NCBI RefSeq assembly: GCF_000701705.1 | Contig: NZ_JNJP01000044.1 | Coordinates: forward strand, 1-33,597 | Source: Bilophila wadsworthia ATCC 49260 | Lineage (GTDB): Bacteria > Desulfobacterota > Desulfovibrionia > Desulfovibrionales > Desulfovibrionaceae | Length of the DNA: 33,597 nt | Direction of reading: 5' to 3' | Part shown: piece by piece, positions 1-7,956 of the stretch | Layout of the letters: every line of letters starts with the position of its first letter | Position numbering within the stretch: the stretch's first letter is position 1 | The notes under the pieces: model-generated | Databases searched by the model: none | The model's input: the letters and a program-made list of their open reading frames with translations, nothing else | Told to the model about the DNA's origin: nothing | Program-made: the position numbers and the translations under genes

Positions 1-59
1 CCTTGAGCGGTTCGGACAAGGAGGTTTGCTGTTTTAGGGAATTGTCAAACTGCAGGAGC

Positions 60-116
60 CCCCCGGCTTAGCCGGGGGATCACGTCAAGGATTTGTGTTT
101 ATCGAATCCCTGTTCA
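60..116 (+). repeat. Short GC hairpin plus conserved tail, copy A
   Basis: CCCCCGGC (60-67) pairs with GCCGGGGG (71-78) around a TTA loop. It is followed after about 20 bases by TTATCGAATCCCTGTTCA (99-116). The same tail follows the long G-rich hairpins at 3336, 10847 and 19373, so this is a variant of that module with a different, shorter stem. Whether it terminates a gene outside the window cannot be seen. Confidence 0.6.
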
Positions 117-282
117 CAGCTTTTCCGGCGCAGATCGCCATCAGAAGAATAATTTTTTCAAAGAGGAACAGCGTTAACAACACACTTTCAAAACAAATAG
201 GAGAGCAAGTCCATCATGGCCTGCCCTAGGACACCCTCAGCAACGCCGCTCACTTCGAAAAGGGTACTCCTGACGGACTTGG

Positions 283-342
283 AGCGAAAAGAAGCGGTTC
301 CGTTTTCGGCTTCAGCCGGAGACGGAACCGCTTCTTTTCGCT
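283..342. repeat. Long hairpin with CGGTTCCG core, copy 1
   Basis: Perfect 21-bp arms (283-303 and 322-342) flank an 18-base spacer. The arms contain GAAGCGGTTCCG, close to GAAACGGTTCCG in the arms of the long hairpin at 24352-24417, so the two look like members of one family. It lies about 50 bases past the end of lutB and could add to termination there, but no run of T follows it on either strand. Confidence 0.7.
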
Positions 343-353
343 TCGAGGGGGTC

Positions 354-374
354 TGGGGGGCATCATGCCCCCCA
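354..374 (-). terminator. GC hairpin after lutB
   Basis: TGGGGGGC (354-361) pairs with GCCCCCCA (367-374), with a five-base loop. It sits 18 bases beyond the lutB stop on the transcribed strand. The stem is strong but no T-tract follows, so terminator function is inferred from position. Confidence 0.5.
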
Positions 375-391
375 AGCCCGCCGGGAGGCAT

Positions 392-2548
392 TTACTTCTT
401 CAGATTCTCAGCCAGCAGCTCGGAGATGTGCGTCACCTTGAGGCCCTTGCCGTCCTTCTCCGCGCCGCCGCGGATCTGAAGCACGCAGCCGGGGCAGTCC
501 ATGACCACACGGGCCGCGCCGGTATCCGCGATGCCGTCCAGCTTCTTGCGAAGCAGCGCGGCGGACACTTCGGGGAACTTGGCGGAGTACGTGCCGCCGA
601 AACCGCAGCACACTTCCTCTTCGGCAGCCGGAACATAGTCGGCGGCAGCGGCGATGAGTTCACGCGGGGCTTCCTTCACGCCAAGGCCACGGCAAAGGTG
701 ACAAGAGGCGTGATAGGTTACCTTTTCGTCGCTGTGGTTGAAGCTTTCGGCGCTCAGTCCGAGCTTTTCCTTGGCGAACGTGCTGAAGTCCATAACCTTG
801 TCCGCAAGCGCCTTTGCGCGGGCCTGACGGCCGGGCTGCCCGGCGAACAGTTCCACATAGCCTTCCTTGAGCTGCGAGGCGCAGGAGGCGCAAAGGGTCA
901 GGATGACATCGTAATCGCCCTTCTCGAAGGCGTCCATATTCTGGAGCGCCACGTCGCGGGCGGTTTCGCGCTGGCCCATCATCACCACGGGCAGGCCGCA
1001 GCAGGACTGATCCATCGGGAAGTCCACACGGATGTTGTGGCCCTGCATGAGCTTTACGGCCGCTTCAAGCTGCTCGGGATACACGAAGTCCTGTACACAG
1101 CCCGCAAAGATGGCCACACGCAGCGAGGGGTTCGCGGAAACCGGGCGATCCAGCTTTTCCCAGCGGTCGCGGAACGCCTTGTCGGCGATGGCGGGCAGGG
1201 CGCGGAATTCGTTGTCCTTGGCGAACATGGAAGGCAGATGGCGGATGAACTGCTCGCCGCCGGTGAGCGGCTTCTGGGCGTACTTGGCGAACTTCAAAAG
1301 CGTATGGAACGCCTTGCGGTTCTTGAGGGTGGACGCCAGCAGGTTCATGGGCAGGCTGTTGCCGTCCTGCTCAATGTACCGCATACGGATTTCCTCAATC
1401 AGGCCGGGCAGGTCGATACCCGCCGCGCAGACGCTCTTGCAGGCCTGGCAGTTCACGCAGTTCTGGACGAGCGCCTTGGCGCGGTCCTTGCCGTGGAACA
1501 GATAGGTCAGGATGAGGCCGATGGCCCCGATGTAGATGTAGCCCATGCGGTGCCCGCCCACGAGACGGTACACGGGGCACACGTTGGCGCATGCGCCGCA
1601 GCGCACGCAGCGCAGGGCCTGCGACAGGATGGGATCGTTGAGCACGGCTTTACGGCCATTGTCCACGAACACCACGTGCATACTCTTCTTGCCGTCGGGC
1701 GCGGAAGCCGTGGGCACGCCGCCGGCGATCCACGTGACGTAGGAGGTCAGATGCTGGCCCGTGGCGTTACGGGGCAACACGCGGAGGGTCGCCATCGCGT
1801 CGTCGAACGAGGGGATCAGCTTGTCGATGCCGCCCACCGCGACATGCACGCGGGGCAACGTGGTGACCATGCGGGCGTTGCCTTCGTTGGTCACGAGGCC
1901 GATAGCGCCGGATTCGGCCACGGCGAAGTTCATGCCGGAAATGCCCATGTCGGCTTCGGCGAACTTGCGGCGCAGCTCGCGGCGGGCCACGCGCACGAGG
2001 CTGGTGATGTCTTCGGTCTGGTGCTTGCCGGTTTCCTTGGTGAAGGTATCGGCAACCTGCGTGCGGGACAGGTGGATAGCGGGCATGACCATGTGGGAAG
2101 GCCCTTCATGGCGAAGCTGGATGATCCATTCCGCAAGGTCGGTTTCCACCACTTCCATGCCCTTGGCTTCAAGGGCCGTATTGGTCTGGATTTCCTCGAC
2201 GGTCATGGATTTGGACTTCACGACCATCTTACAGCCGTTTTCTTCCGCGATCTTGGCGATGATGCGGTTGGCGTCGGCGGCATCTCTGGCAAGATGCACC
2301 TGCACCCCGCGCTTTTCGGCCTCTTCCTTGAACTGTACGAACAGCTCGTCGAGGTGCCTGACCGATTCGTCCTTACGGGCGGCGACTTCGGCGATCAGCT
2401 CGCGGTCGTTCAGACCGGAGTAGATGCGCTCACGGCTGGCCCGGTAATCCACCGCGAACTTGTCCAAGGCGCGGCGCTGGAACGTATCCTCCAGCGCGGC
2501 GGACAGGTCGGTACGGTAGTTTTTTATATCGCGTGCGGGTTCTTTCAT
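392..2548 (-). CDS. lutB: Lactate oxidation iron-sulfur protein, LutB-LutA fusion
   Basis: This 718-residue protein belongs to the LutABC/LldEFG system, which oxidises lactate to pyruvate at the cytoplasmic membrane. The N-terminal half is a LUD (LutB) domain with the ESGAIGLVTNEGN signature near residues 212-224. Two 4Fe-4S clusters follow: C314-C317-C320-C324 and C364-C367-C370-C374. The C-terminal part carries two cysteine-rich CCG domains (C484, C516-C517, C553/C556; then C616/C619, C647-C648, C685/C688), which form the separate LutA/LldE protein in Bacillus and many other bacteria. Fused proteins of about this length are known from Desulfovibrio. It lies 50 bp after lutC on the same strand and has AAGGA before the ATG. 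The assignment is firm; L-lactate as substrate comes from the family. Confidence 0.93.
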   Translation of the reverse strand: MKEPARDIKNYRTDLSAALEDTFQRRALDKFAVDYRASRERIYSGLNDRELIAEVAARKDESVRHLDELFVQFKEEAEKRGVQVHLARDAADANRIIAKIAEENGCKMVVKSKSMTVEEIQTNTALEAKGMEVVETDLAEWIIQLRHEGPSHMVMPAIHLSRTQVADTFTKETGKHQTEDITSLVRVARRELRRKFAEADMGISGMNFAVAESGAIGLVTNEGNARMVTTLPRVHVAVGGIDKLIPSFDDAMATLRVLPRNATGQHLTSYVTWIAGGVPTASAPDGKKSMHVVFVDNGRKAVLNDPILSQALRCVRCGACANVCPVYRLVGGHRMGYIYIGAIGLILTYLFHGKDRAKALVQNCVNCQACKSVCAAGIDLPGLIEEIRMRYIEQDGNSLPMNLLASTLKNRKAFHTLLKFAKYAQKPLTGGEQFIRHLPSMFAKDNEFRALPAIADKAFRDRWEKLDRPVSANPSLRVAIFAGCVQDFVYPEQLEAAVKLMQGHNIRVDFPMDQSCCGLPVVMMGQRETARDVALQNMDAFEKGDYDVILTLCASCASQLKEGYVELFAGQPGRQARAKALADKVMDFSTFAKEKLGLSAESFNHSDEKVTYHASCHLCRGLGVKEAPRELIAAAADYVPAAEEEVCCGFGGTYSAKFPEVSAALLRKKLDGIADTGAARVVMDCPGCVLQIRGGAEKDGKGLKVTHISELLAENLKK

Positions 2549-2598
2549 ATGGCAATCCTTATGGTAAATCGACTGGGAAGCGGCTTCCCGTACGAAAA

Positions 2599-3186
2599 CT
2601 AGTCGTTGATGAGCACGGCGTGCAGATACAACGGGCCATGAACGCCCAGCGTCAGCACACGCTCGATGTCGGCGGTACGGCTCGGCCCGCTGATGAAAGC
2701 CAGAAATTCGGGTTCGGCCTTGCCGAAGAACTTCTGGAGCACCTCCGCGCCGTTTTCATTGCCGGGCAGGATGGTCGAGCGGCGGATGAGCAGCACGCTT
2801 GTTTCCGGAAGCATGGTCGCCAGCCGGATGTCTTCGTTGGTGCTCTCAACCACACAGGTCCCCGTATCGGCGAGGCCGCACGCGGCCCACGCAACGCCGA
2901 CTTCCATGCCGCCGGCGTATTCCCGCAGGCCCCCTTCAACGAAAACGAGGCCCTTCTCTTCGCATCCCTTGCGGAGGATCTCGGCCTGTTCAGCGGGCAG
3001 GCCGGGCGCTGCGAGGATATTGCCTTTGCGTTCCGGCTCGGCGCCCATGAGCTGCTCATGAGGCTCGGCGGCCTGACACAGTTCGAGGGCGTACTGCAAA
3101 GCCTCGTCCACCGACGCGACTTCCTTTACCGTAGCCGCAATGGCTATGGACCGTTGTTTCCAGAGTTCAGCAGGAGTCTGTTCCAT
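2599..3186 (-). CDS. lutC: Lactate utilization protein LutC/LldG
   Basis: A 195-residue LUD-domain (DUF162) protein, the third part of the LutABC lactate-oxidising complex. The C-terminal segment has the family signature GPSRTADIERVLTLGVHG, and the length is near the usual 200-240 residues. It is the first gene of the two-gene lut operon and is followed by the LutB-LutA fusion, so all three Lut activities are present in two genes. The start at 3186 is preceded by CCAGGA, and no earlier in-frame start fits better. No lactate permease or lut regulator gene is visible nearby. Confidence 0.92.
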   Translation of the reverse strand: MEQTPAELWKQRSIAIAATVKEVASVDEALQYALELCQAAEPHEQLMGAEPERKGNILAAPGLPAEQAEILRKGCEEKGLVFVEGGLREYAGGMEVGVAWAACGLADTGTCVVESTNEDIRLATMLPETSVLLIRRSTILPGNENGAEVLQKFFGKAEPEFLAFISGPSRTADIERVLTLGVHGPLYLHAVLIND

Positions 3187-3249
3187 TGTTTTTTCCTGGT
3201 TGCAAGTGATGCGGACCCCCCGTCTCCGAATCCGGAAACGGTCCCGCTA

Positions 3250-3296
3250 CAAGAAGTGTTTCTTGATAGTATGTTTATTTTTTTGCGATTAGGCAA
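3250..3296 (-). promoter_or_regulatory. Candidate lut promoter with inverted-repeat operator
   Basis: On the minus strand TTGCCT (3291-3296) is separated by 17 bases from CATACT (3268-3273); each box matches 4 of 6 sigma-70 consensus positions. Just downstream, across the expected start of transcription, is the perfect inverted repeat CAAGAA-GTGT-TTCTTG (3250-3265). A repressor site there would fit control by lactate, but no regulator gene is in the window, so this is inference from position and symmetry. Confidence 0.4.
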
Positions 3297-3335
3297 CCCC
3301 CCGCCTTCTTGTTCTTTTTTCCAGAGGCGAAATTC

Positions 3336-3436
3336 GGGGAGGGGAAGAGGCCCCTTTCTGAAGGAAGGGGCCTCTTCCCCTCCCCAATCCCCGCCCCTCC
3401 TCCCCAAAGATTTTTGTCCTTATCGAATCCCTGTTC
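3336..3436 (+). repeat. G-rich hairpin plus conserved tail, copy B
   Basis: Perfect 21-bp arms (3336-3356 and 3365-3385) have GGGGAGGGG at the outer end and an eight-base loop. A C-rich linker, CCCCAAAGATTTTTG, and then TTATCGAATCCCTGTTC (3420-3436) follow. The same order occurs at 10847 and 19373. Here it lies between the lutC promoter and the glpK 3' end, and both neighbours run on the minus strand, so it does not directly follow a plus-strand gene. Confidence 0.75.
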
Positions 3437-3659
3437 GAGGACGCGGGGGTTCATTGAAATTTCCCTTCAACCGATAAGCATAAAAGAAAAAAGACATTGA
3501 ATACAAGCCCTACGGGGAGACGACCTCTTCGAATAAAAAAGGATTTCTTACAAAAAAGAACACATTGGGAAAGTACCCACGGGAGGCACCCCATTTTCCG
3601 CCGGAACGAACTCCCGCCGCGCAGCCTCCCCACCAGCCGGAATTTTTGCGGGTGAGGGT

Positions 3660-3699
3660 CCGGGGGAGGGCTCTTTTTATAAAAAGCGCCCTCCCCCGG
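3660..3699 (-). terminator. Hairpin after glpK
   Basis: CCGGGGGAGGGC (3660-3671) pairs with GCCCTCCCCCGG (3688-3699); inside, CTTTTT pairs with AAAAAG, so the stem is almost continuous. It lies 19 bases beyond the glpK stop on the minus strand. It is probably a terminator, though there is no following T-run. Confidence 0.6.
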
Positions 3700-3718
3700 T
3701 TCTCTCCCCCCCTACCCC

Positions 3719-5209
3719 CTATTCAATCCAGTTCGCGGCGCGGCCTACGGCGCGATGCCAGTTGTGGAGCAGCTCGGCGCGGCGCTCCTCGTCCATGGCG
3801 GGCTCGAAGCGGCGATCCAGCTTCCACAGGGTGGACACCTCTTCCTCGCTGTCCCAGAAGCCGACGGCAAGCCCGGCGAGATAGGCCGCGCCGAGAGCCG
3901 TGGTCTCGGTGATCATGGGGCGTTCGACAGGCACGCCGAGCACGTTGGCCTGACACTGCATAAGCATGTTGTTCCGGCTGGCCCCACCGTCCACCCGGAG
4001 CGTGGAAAGCGGCAGCCCCGAGTCCTTCTTCATGCAATCCATGATATCCAAGGTCTGGAGCGCGATGGCCTCAATGGCGGCACGGGCGATATGCCCCCGG
4101 GTCACGCCGCGCGTCAGGCCCACGATGGCCCCGCGGGCGTACTGATCCCAGTAGGGCGCGCCAAGCCCGGCAAAGGCGGGCACGAAAAACACGCCGCCGT
4201 TGTCCCGCACCGTGGAGGCAAGGGGCTCAATCTCGGCGGCGTCGCTGATGATCTGGAGACCGTCGCGCAGCCACTGCACCACCGCCCCGGCGATGAACAC
4301 GCTGCCCTCAAGGGCGTAGCGCAGCCCGTAGCCGCAGTTCCAGCCCACCGTGGTGAGCAGGTTGTTCTCGCTGCGCCGGGCTTCAGTCCCGGTGTTCATG
4401 AGAAGGAAGCACCCGGTCCCGTAGGTGTTCTTCGCCATGCCCGGAAGCATACAGGCATTGCCGTAGGTCGCGGCCTGCTGATCCCCGGCGTCGCCCGCCA
4501 GAGGAAGGCTGTGGCCAAGGAATTCTGGATGCATGTGCCCCATGATCCCGGATGAGGGGACCACCTTCGGCAGCATGGAACGCGGCACGGAAAGCAGCTC
4601 AAGCAGTTCGTCGTCCCAGTCCCCGGTGTGGATATTGAACATCAGGGTACGGCTGGCGTTGGAGGGATCGGTCGCGTGGACCGCGCCCTTGGTGAAATTC
4701 CAGATGAGCCACGAATCCACGGTCCCGAACAGCAGATCGCCCGCCTCGGCCTGTTCGCGCGCGCCGGGCACGTTCTCAAGAACCCAGCGGACTTTCGTGC
4801 CGGAAAAATAGGCGTCGAGCACGAGCCCCGTCTTTTCCGCGAACAGGCCGGCCTTCCCCTGTTCGCGCAGGCTGTCACAGAAGCCCGCAGTACGCCGGTC
4901 CTGCCAGACGATGGCGTTGTACACGGGCGCGCCGGTCCTGCGGTTCCAGACGACGGTGGTCTCGCGCTGGTTGGCGATGCCCACCGCCGCGACTTCAGAG
5001 CCCGTAATCCCCGCCTGCCGAAGGCACTTGGCCGCAACCACCGCCTGGCTGTCAAAAAGTTCGTTGGGGTTGTGCTCCACCCAGCCGGGCTGAGGATAGT
5101 GCTGCGTGAATTCCTGCTGGGCCATCTGAATGATGTTGCCGGAGCGGTCGAACAGGATGGCGCGTGAACTGGTCGTACCCTGGTCGAGGGCAAGAATATA
5201 ACGGCTCAT
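3719..5209 (-). CDS. glpK: Glycerol kinase
   Basis: A 496-residue FGGY-family kinase that converts glycerol and ATP to sn-glycerol-3-phosphate in the cytoplasm. The N-terminus has the family phosphate-1 motif (LALDQGTTSSRAILFD) and the C-terminal half has VDGGASRNNMLMQCQANVLG, the adenosine/FGGY signature region. The length matches the usual 495-505. The open frame runs on upstream to 5683, but the start at 5209 is preceded by AAGGAGT and begins exactly where the family does, so it was chosen. It is divergent from the glycerophosphodiester uptake genes, whose product is also glycerol-3-phosphate. No glycerol facilitator or glycerol-3-phosphate dehydrogenase gene is in the window. Confidence 0.96.
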   Translation of the reverse strand: MSRYILALDQGTTSSRAILFDRSGNIIQMAQQEFTQHYPQPGWVEHNPNELFDSQAVVAAKCLRQAGITGSEVAAVGIANQRETTVVWNRRTGAPVYNAIVWQDRRTAGFCDSLREQGKAGLFAEKTGLVLDAYFSGTKVRWVLENVPGAREQAEAGDLLFGTVDSWLIWNFTKGAVHATDPSNASRTLMFNIHTGDWDDELLELLSVPRSMLPKVVPSSGIMGHMHPEFLGHSLPLAGDAGDQQAATYGNACMLPGMAKNTYGTGCFLLMNTGTEARRSENNLLTTVGWNCGYGLRYALEGSVFIAGAVVQWLRDGLQIISDAAEIEPLASTVRDNGGVFFVPAFAGLGAPYWDQYARGAIVGLTRGVTRGHIARAAIEAIALQTLDIMDCMKKDSGLPLSTLRVDGGASRNNMLMQCQANVLGVPVERPMITETTALGAAYLAGLAVGFWDSEEEVSTLWKLDRRFEPAMDEERRAELLHNWHRAVGRAANWIE

Positions 5210-5222
5210 AGGGACTCCTTGC

Positions 5223-5265
5223 ACGTTCGATTTCGAAAGTTGATACGTGGAAGATACAATCTTCC
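5223..5265. promoter_or_regulatory. Two inverted repeats upstream of glpK
   Basis: Two symmetric sites lie just upstream of the glpK ribosome binding site: TTCGA-TT-TCGAA (core of 5223-5240) and GGAAGAT-ACA-ATCTTCC (5249-5265, perfect 7-bp arms). On the minus strand TATCTT overlaps the second repeat and lies 17 bases from a weak TTTATC box, so it may cover a promoter. Near the other divergent gene, 5456-5472 also contains a TTCGAA centre. GlpR-type repressors bind TTCG-containing half-sites in enterobacteria; assignment here is inference. Confidence 0.35.
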
Positions 5266-5500
5266 GGCGGCATGATAAAGAGATTTTCCAAGAGCCGGCG
5301 CGTTCCCGAAGCAGAAAACGCCCCTCAATACGCCATTGCAACAGAACATGTTCCCTTATGAAACGGCAACGGGACGCTGGAAATCTCGACAACTTTCTGC
5401 TTTCAGGGTATTTTGCCTTCAGATTTCTCATTCTGGCAGAGGCCTTTTCCGTTTTCACTTTCGAACTTCGTGATTCCAGAACCTTTTCAGGTCGTTTTTC

Positions 5501-6346
5501 ATGCAGAAATACATTGACTTCCATACCTGCCCCCCCGTCCCGCTGGTCGTCGCCCATCGCGGCGCGCGCGGACATGCCCCGGAAAACACGCTTACGGCGG
5601 CCGCCCTCGGCTATGCCGTTCAGGCCGATCTCTGGGAACTCGACGCCAACTATACCAAAGACGGCAAACTGGTGGTGATGCACGACGACACCCTCGTCCG
5701 TACCACCGACGTGGAAACGGCCTTCCCCGGCCGCCCCTCCTATCGCGTATGCGATTTCACGCTGGACGAGATCAAGAGCCTCGACGCCGGATCATGGTAC
5801 GCCGGGCGCGATCAGTTCGGCCGCGTCGCCGCCGGGGAGATCGACGCCGACACGCTGAAAAGCTTTGACGGCCTGACCGTCCCCACCCTTGAGGAGGCCC
5901 TTGCCTTCACCAAGGACAACGGCTGGTACGTCAACGTCGAGATCAAGAACCATTCACACCTCATCGGTCACGAAACCGTAACAAAGGACGTGTTAGACCT
6001 CATCCGCCGCCTCGATATGGTGGAACAAGTCATCATTTCCTCGTTCCAGCACCGTTATCTGGAAGAATGCCGCGTCCTGTGCCCCGAAATGGCCACCGGC
6101 GCGCTGGTCGAGCACATACGCCCCAGAGATCCGGCAGCCCTGTGCCGCCGGCTCCAGGTCAACGCCTACCACCCGGATCAGCGTATCCTCGCGCCCGGCG
6201 ACCTTGCCGCGCTGCGCGATGCCGGATTCGCCGTCAATGTGTGGACCGTCAACGACATGAGCGAAGCCAAACGCCTCGTTGCCGAAGGCGCGACCGGCAT
6301 CATTACCGATTTTCCCGCCGCCTGCCGCAAGGCGCTCGGAGAATGA
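5501..6346 (+). CDS. ugpQ: Cytoplasmic glycerophosphodiester phosphodiesterase
   Basis: A 281-residue GDPD-family enzyme that hydrolyses glycerophosphodiesters to sn-glycerol-3-phosphate and an alcohol. The catalytic HRG motif is at residues 19-21 (VVAHRGARGHAPENT), followed by the acidic ELDANYTKDGKLVVMHDDTL region. The C-terminus has the typical NVWTVND and GATGIITDFP segments. There is no signal peptide, which points to a cytoplasmic UgpQ-like enzyme rather than periplasmic GlpQ. It is followed by ugpBAEC after a hairpin, so the transporter probably imports intact diesters for this enzyme. The ribosome binding site before 5501 is weak (CAGG). The family is certain; substrate range is not. 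Confidence 0.93.
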   Translation: MQKYIDFHTCPPVPLVVAHRGARGHAPENTLTAAALGYAVQADLWELDANYTKDGKLVVMHDDTLVRTTDVETAFPGRPSYRVCDFTLDEIKSLDAGSWYAGRDQFGRVAAGEIDADTLKSFDGLTVPTLEEALAFTKDNGWYVNVEIKNHSHLIGHETVTKDVLDLIRRLDMVEQVIISSFQHRYLEECRVLCPEMATGALVEHIRPRDPAALCRRLQVNAYHPDQRILAPGDLAALRDAGFAVNVWTVNDMSEAKRLVAEGATGIITDFPAACRKALGE

Positions 6347-6519
6347 CGCACTGAAGGAGGGAGGAGAGACTTTCTGGAGAAGGTTTTTCCTCCCTTTTCA
6401 GACTTCCCATACCGGGGAGTGATACCCATCTTGCCGGGCGCGCCCCGGCGGACGTTCCGGGGACTGGCCCCGGAGAGGATACAACCGGACGGTTTCCGTC
6501 CGCCAATGCAGGAGAGCAC
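6347..6519 (+). promoter_or_regulatory. Structured leader before ugpB with hairpins
   Basis: The spacer after ugpQ holds an imperfect copy of the G-rich hairpin family (6354-6397, stem ending ACTTTCT/GGAGAAGGT). Two small stems follow: TCCGGGG-ACTGG-CCCCGGA (6456-6474) and GGACGG-TTT-CCGTCC (6487-6501). The first could be an attenuating terminator between ugpQ and the transporter genes. The ugpB ribosome binding site GGAGAG follows at once. Confidence 0.45.
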
Positions 6520-7839
6520 ATGCGTTCCTTCCGTCTGATGGCCCTGCTGGCCATGTGTCTGATGCTGCTGGCCGCACCTGTCCAGGCCAAAACCACCATT
6601 ACCTTCTGGCACGGCATGGGTGGCGAACTCGGTGAAATCACCGACGAGATGATCAAGGAATTCAACGCGTCTCAGGACAAGTACGAAGTCAAGGGCGTCT
6701 ACAAGGGCAACTATGACGAAGCCATGACCGCCGCCATCGCCGCCTTCCGCGCCAAACAGCACCCCAACCTGATCCAGATTTTTGAAGTGGGCACCGCCAG
6801 CATGATGGCCGCCAAGGGCGCCATCCGCCCCGTGTATGAAATCATGGAAGCCGCCGGCACCCCGGTGGACACCTCCAAGCTCCTCGGCTCCGTGGCCAGC
6901 TACTACTCCTCCACGGACGGCAAGCTCATCGCCATGCCCTTCAACGCCTCCACCACCGTCCTCTACTACAACAAGGACGCCGTGAAGAAGGCCGGCGGCG
7001 ACCCGGACCATTTCCCCACGACGTGGCCCGAAGTGGCCGAACTCGCCAAGAAAATCAAGGAATCCGGCGCGTGCAAGTACGGCCTCACCTCCGGCTGGCA
7101 GTCCTGGGTGCAGCTTGAAAGCTTCTCCGCGTGGCACAACGTCCCCTTCGCCACCAACAACAACGGCTACGACGGCCTCGACACGAAGCTCCTGTTCAAC
7201 AGCCCCCTGCACGTCAAGCACATCGACTTCCTGTCCAAGCTCCAGAAGGACGGCGTGATGGTCTACGTGGGCCGCAAGTCCGAAGCCATCAACGCGTTCA
7301 CCTCCGGCGAAGCCGGCATCCTCATGAACTCCTCCGGCTCCTACGCCGCCGTGAAGGCCGGTGCCAAGTTCCAGTGGGGCGTGGCGCTGCTCCCCTACTG
7401 GCCCGACGTGAAGGGCGCTCCCCAGAACACCGTGATCGGCGGCGCAGCCATCTGGGCCATGGCCGGACACTCCAAGGACGCCGAAAAGGGCGCCGCCGCG
7501 TTCCTGAACTACCTCCTCAAGCCTGAAGTGCAGGCCCGCTTCCACCAGCTCACCGGCTACGTGCCCGTCACCCTGGAAGGCTACGAGCTGACCAAGCAGC
7601 AGGGCTTCTACGACAAGAACCCCGGCACCGACATCGCCGTGAAGGCCCTTTCCGACAAGAAGCCCACCATCAACTCGCTGGGCCTGCGCCTCGGCAACTT
7701 CGTCCAGATCCGCAACATCATCGACGAAGAGCTCGAAGCCGTCTGGGCCGGCAAGAAGACCGCCAAGCAGGCGCTCGACGCCGCTGTGGAACGCGGCAAC
7801 GCCGAACTGGCGCGTTTCGCCAAGGCCAACAAGAAGTAA
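6520..7839 (+). CDS. ugpB: Glycerol-3-phosphate/diester ABC transporter, binding protein
   Basis: A 439-residue extracellular solute-binding protein of family 1. A typical signal peptide ends near residue 23 (APVQA before KTTITFWHG), so it is periplasmic. The ITFWHGMGGELGEITDEMI start of the mature protein and the later LPYWPDV and NTVIGGAAIWAM segments match the UgpB group, which binds sn-glycerol-3-phosphate and glycerophosphodiesters. The length is close to E. coli UgpB (438). It heads the ugpBAEC run, with the channel and ATPase genes following, and the phosphodiesterase gene upstream supports the substrate. A start with GGAGAG at the right distance was chosen. Confidence 0.92.
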   Translation: MRSFRLMALLAMCLMLLAAPVQAKTTITFWHGMGGELGEITDEMIKEFNASQDKYEVKGVYKGNYDEAMTAAIAAFRAKQHPNLIQIFEVGTASMMAAKGAIRPVYEIMEAAGTPVDTSKLLGSVASYYSSTDGKLIAMPFNASTTVLYYNKDAVKKAGGDPDHFPTTWPEVAELAKKIKESGACKYGLTSGWQSWVQLESFSAWHNVPFATNNNGYDGLDTKLLFNSPLHVKHIDFLSKLQKDGVMVYVGRKSEAINAFTSGEAGILMNSSGSYAAVKAGAKFQWGVALLPYWPDVKGAPQNTVIGGAAIWAMAGHSKDAEKGAAAFLNYLLKPEVQARFHQLTGYVPVTLEGYELTKQQGFYDKNPGTDIAVKALSDKKPTINSLGLRLGNFVQIRNIIDEELEAVWAGKKTAKQALDAAVERGNAELARFAKANKK

Positions 7840-7859
7840 ACGCTGATCCGCAGCACAAA

Positions 7860-7935
7860 GGGAGGGGGCCCGCCGGGCCTCCCCCCGTTTCCTCCGGGGC
7901 GTCTTTCGCGGCCTTTCCGCCGCAAGGGACGCCCC
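7860..7935 (+). promoter_or_regulatory. Two hairpins between ugpB and ugpA
   Basis: GGGAGGGGGCCC (7860-7871) pairs with GGGCCTCCCCCC (7875-7886) with one mismatch and one wobble pair. A second stem joins GGGGCGTC (7896-7903) to GACGCCCC (7928-7935). Such stems after a binding-protein gene usually protect its mRNA or reduce read-through, so that the binding protein is made in excess over the membrane parts; that role is inferred. Confidence 0.5.
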
Positions 7936-7956
7936 CAACCCGCACAAGGAGCCGCT

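Larger units (their letters stand above)
1..391. other. Left-edge intergenic region, no gene seen
   Basis: No convincing coding sequence lies here; the short open frames sit inside inverted repeats. The stretch holds a small GC hairpin (60-78), one copy of the conserved tail motif (99-116), a long hairpin (283-342) and a second GC hairpin (354-374). The last two lie just past the 3' end of the minus-strand lut genes and probably end that transcript. The first 50 bases are unassigned and may be downstream of a gene outside the window. Confidence 0.6.
3187..3718. other. Intergenic region between lutC and glpK
   Basis: No gene seen. Next to lutC is a candidate minus-strand promoter and operator (3250-3296). 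In the middle is a G-rich hairpin with conserved tail (3336-3436), and next to the glpK 3' end a hairpin (3660-3699). The part between about 3437 and 3655 is comparatively AT-rich and holds nothing recognisable. Confidence 0.6.

Noticed and set aside
99..116. Similarity of the conserved tail (TCGAATCCC) to the T arm of a tRNA, suggesting integration sites
   Set aside because: Only eight to nine bases match the common TTCGAATCCC motif. There is no acceptor stem or CCA, no integrase gene and no flanking direct repeats enclosing foreign DNA.
188..479. Small open frames around the hairpin at 283-342
   Set aside because: They read through both arms of an inverted repeat and into lutB; no ribosome binding site or family resemblance.
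365..2602. A 745-codon open frame on the plus strand, antisense to lutB
   Set aside because: It is the mirror of lutB, whose domains and cysteine motifs are unmistakable. High GC at third positions keeps stops out of the opposite strand. The translation is rich in His, Ala and Gly and has no family resemblance.
5210..5683. Longer glycerol kinase N-terminus (start at 5683)
   Set aside because: The extra 158 residues cross the inverted repeats and the divergent ugpQ start, have no homology and would displace the well-placed ribosome binding site at 5214-5220.
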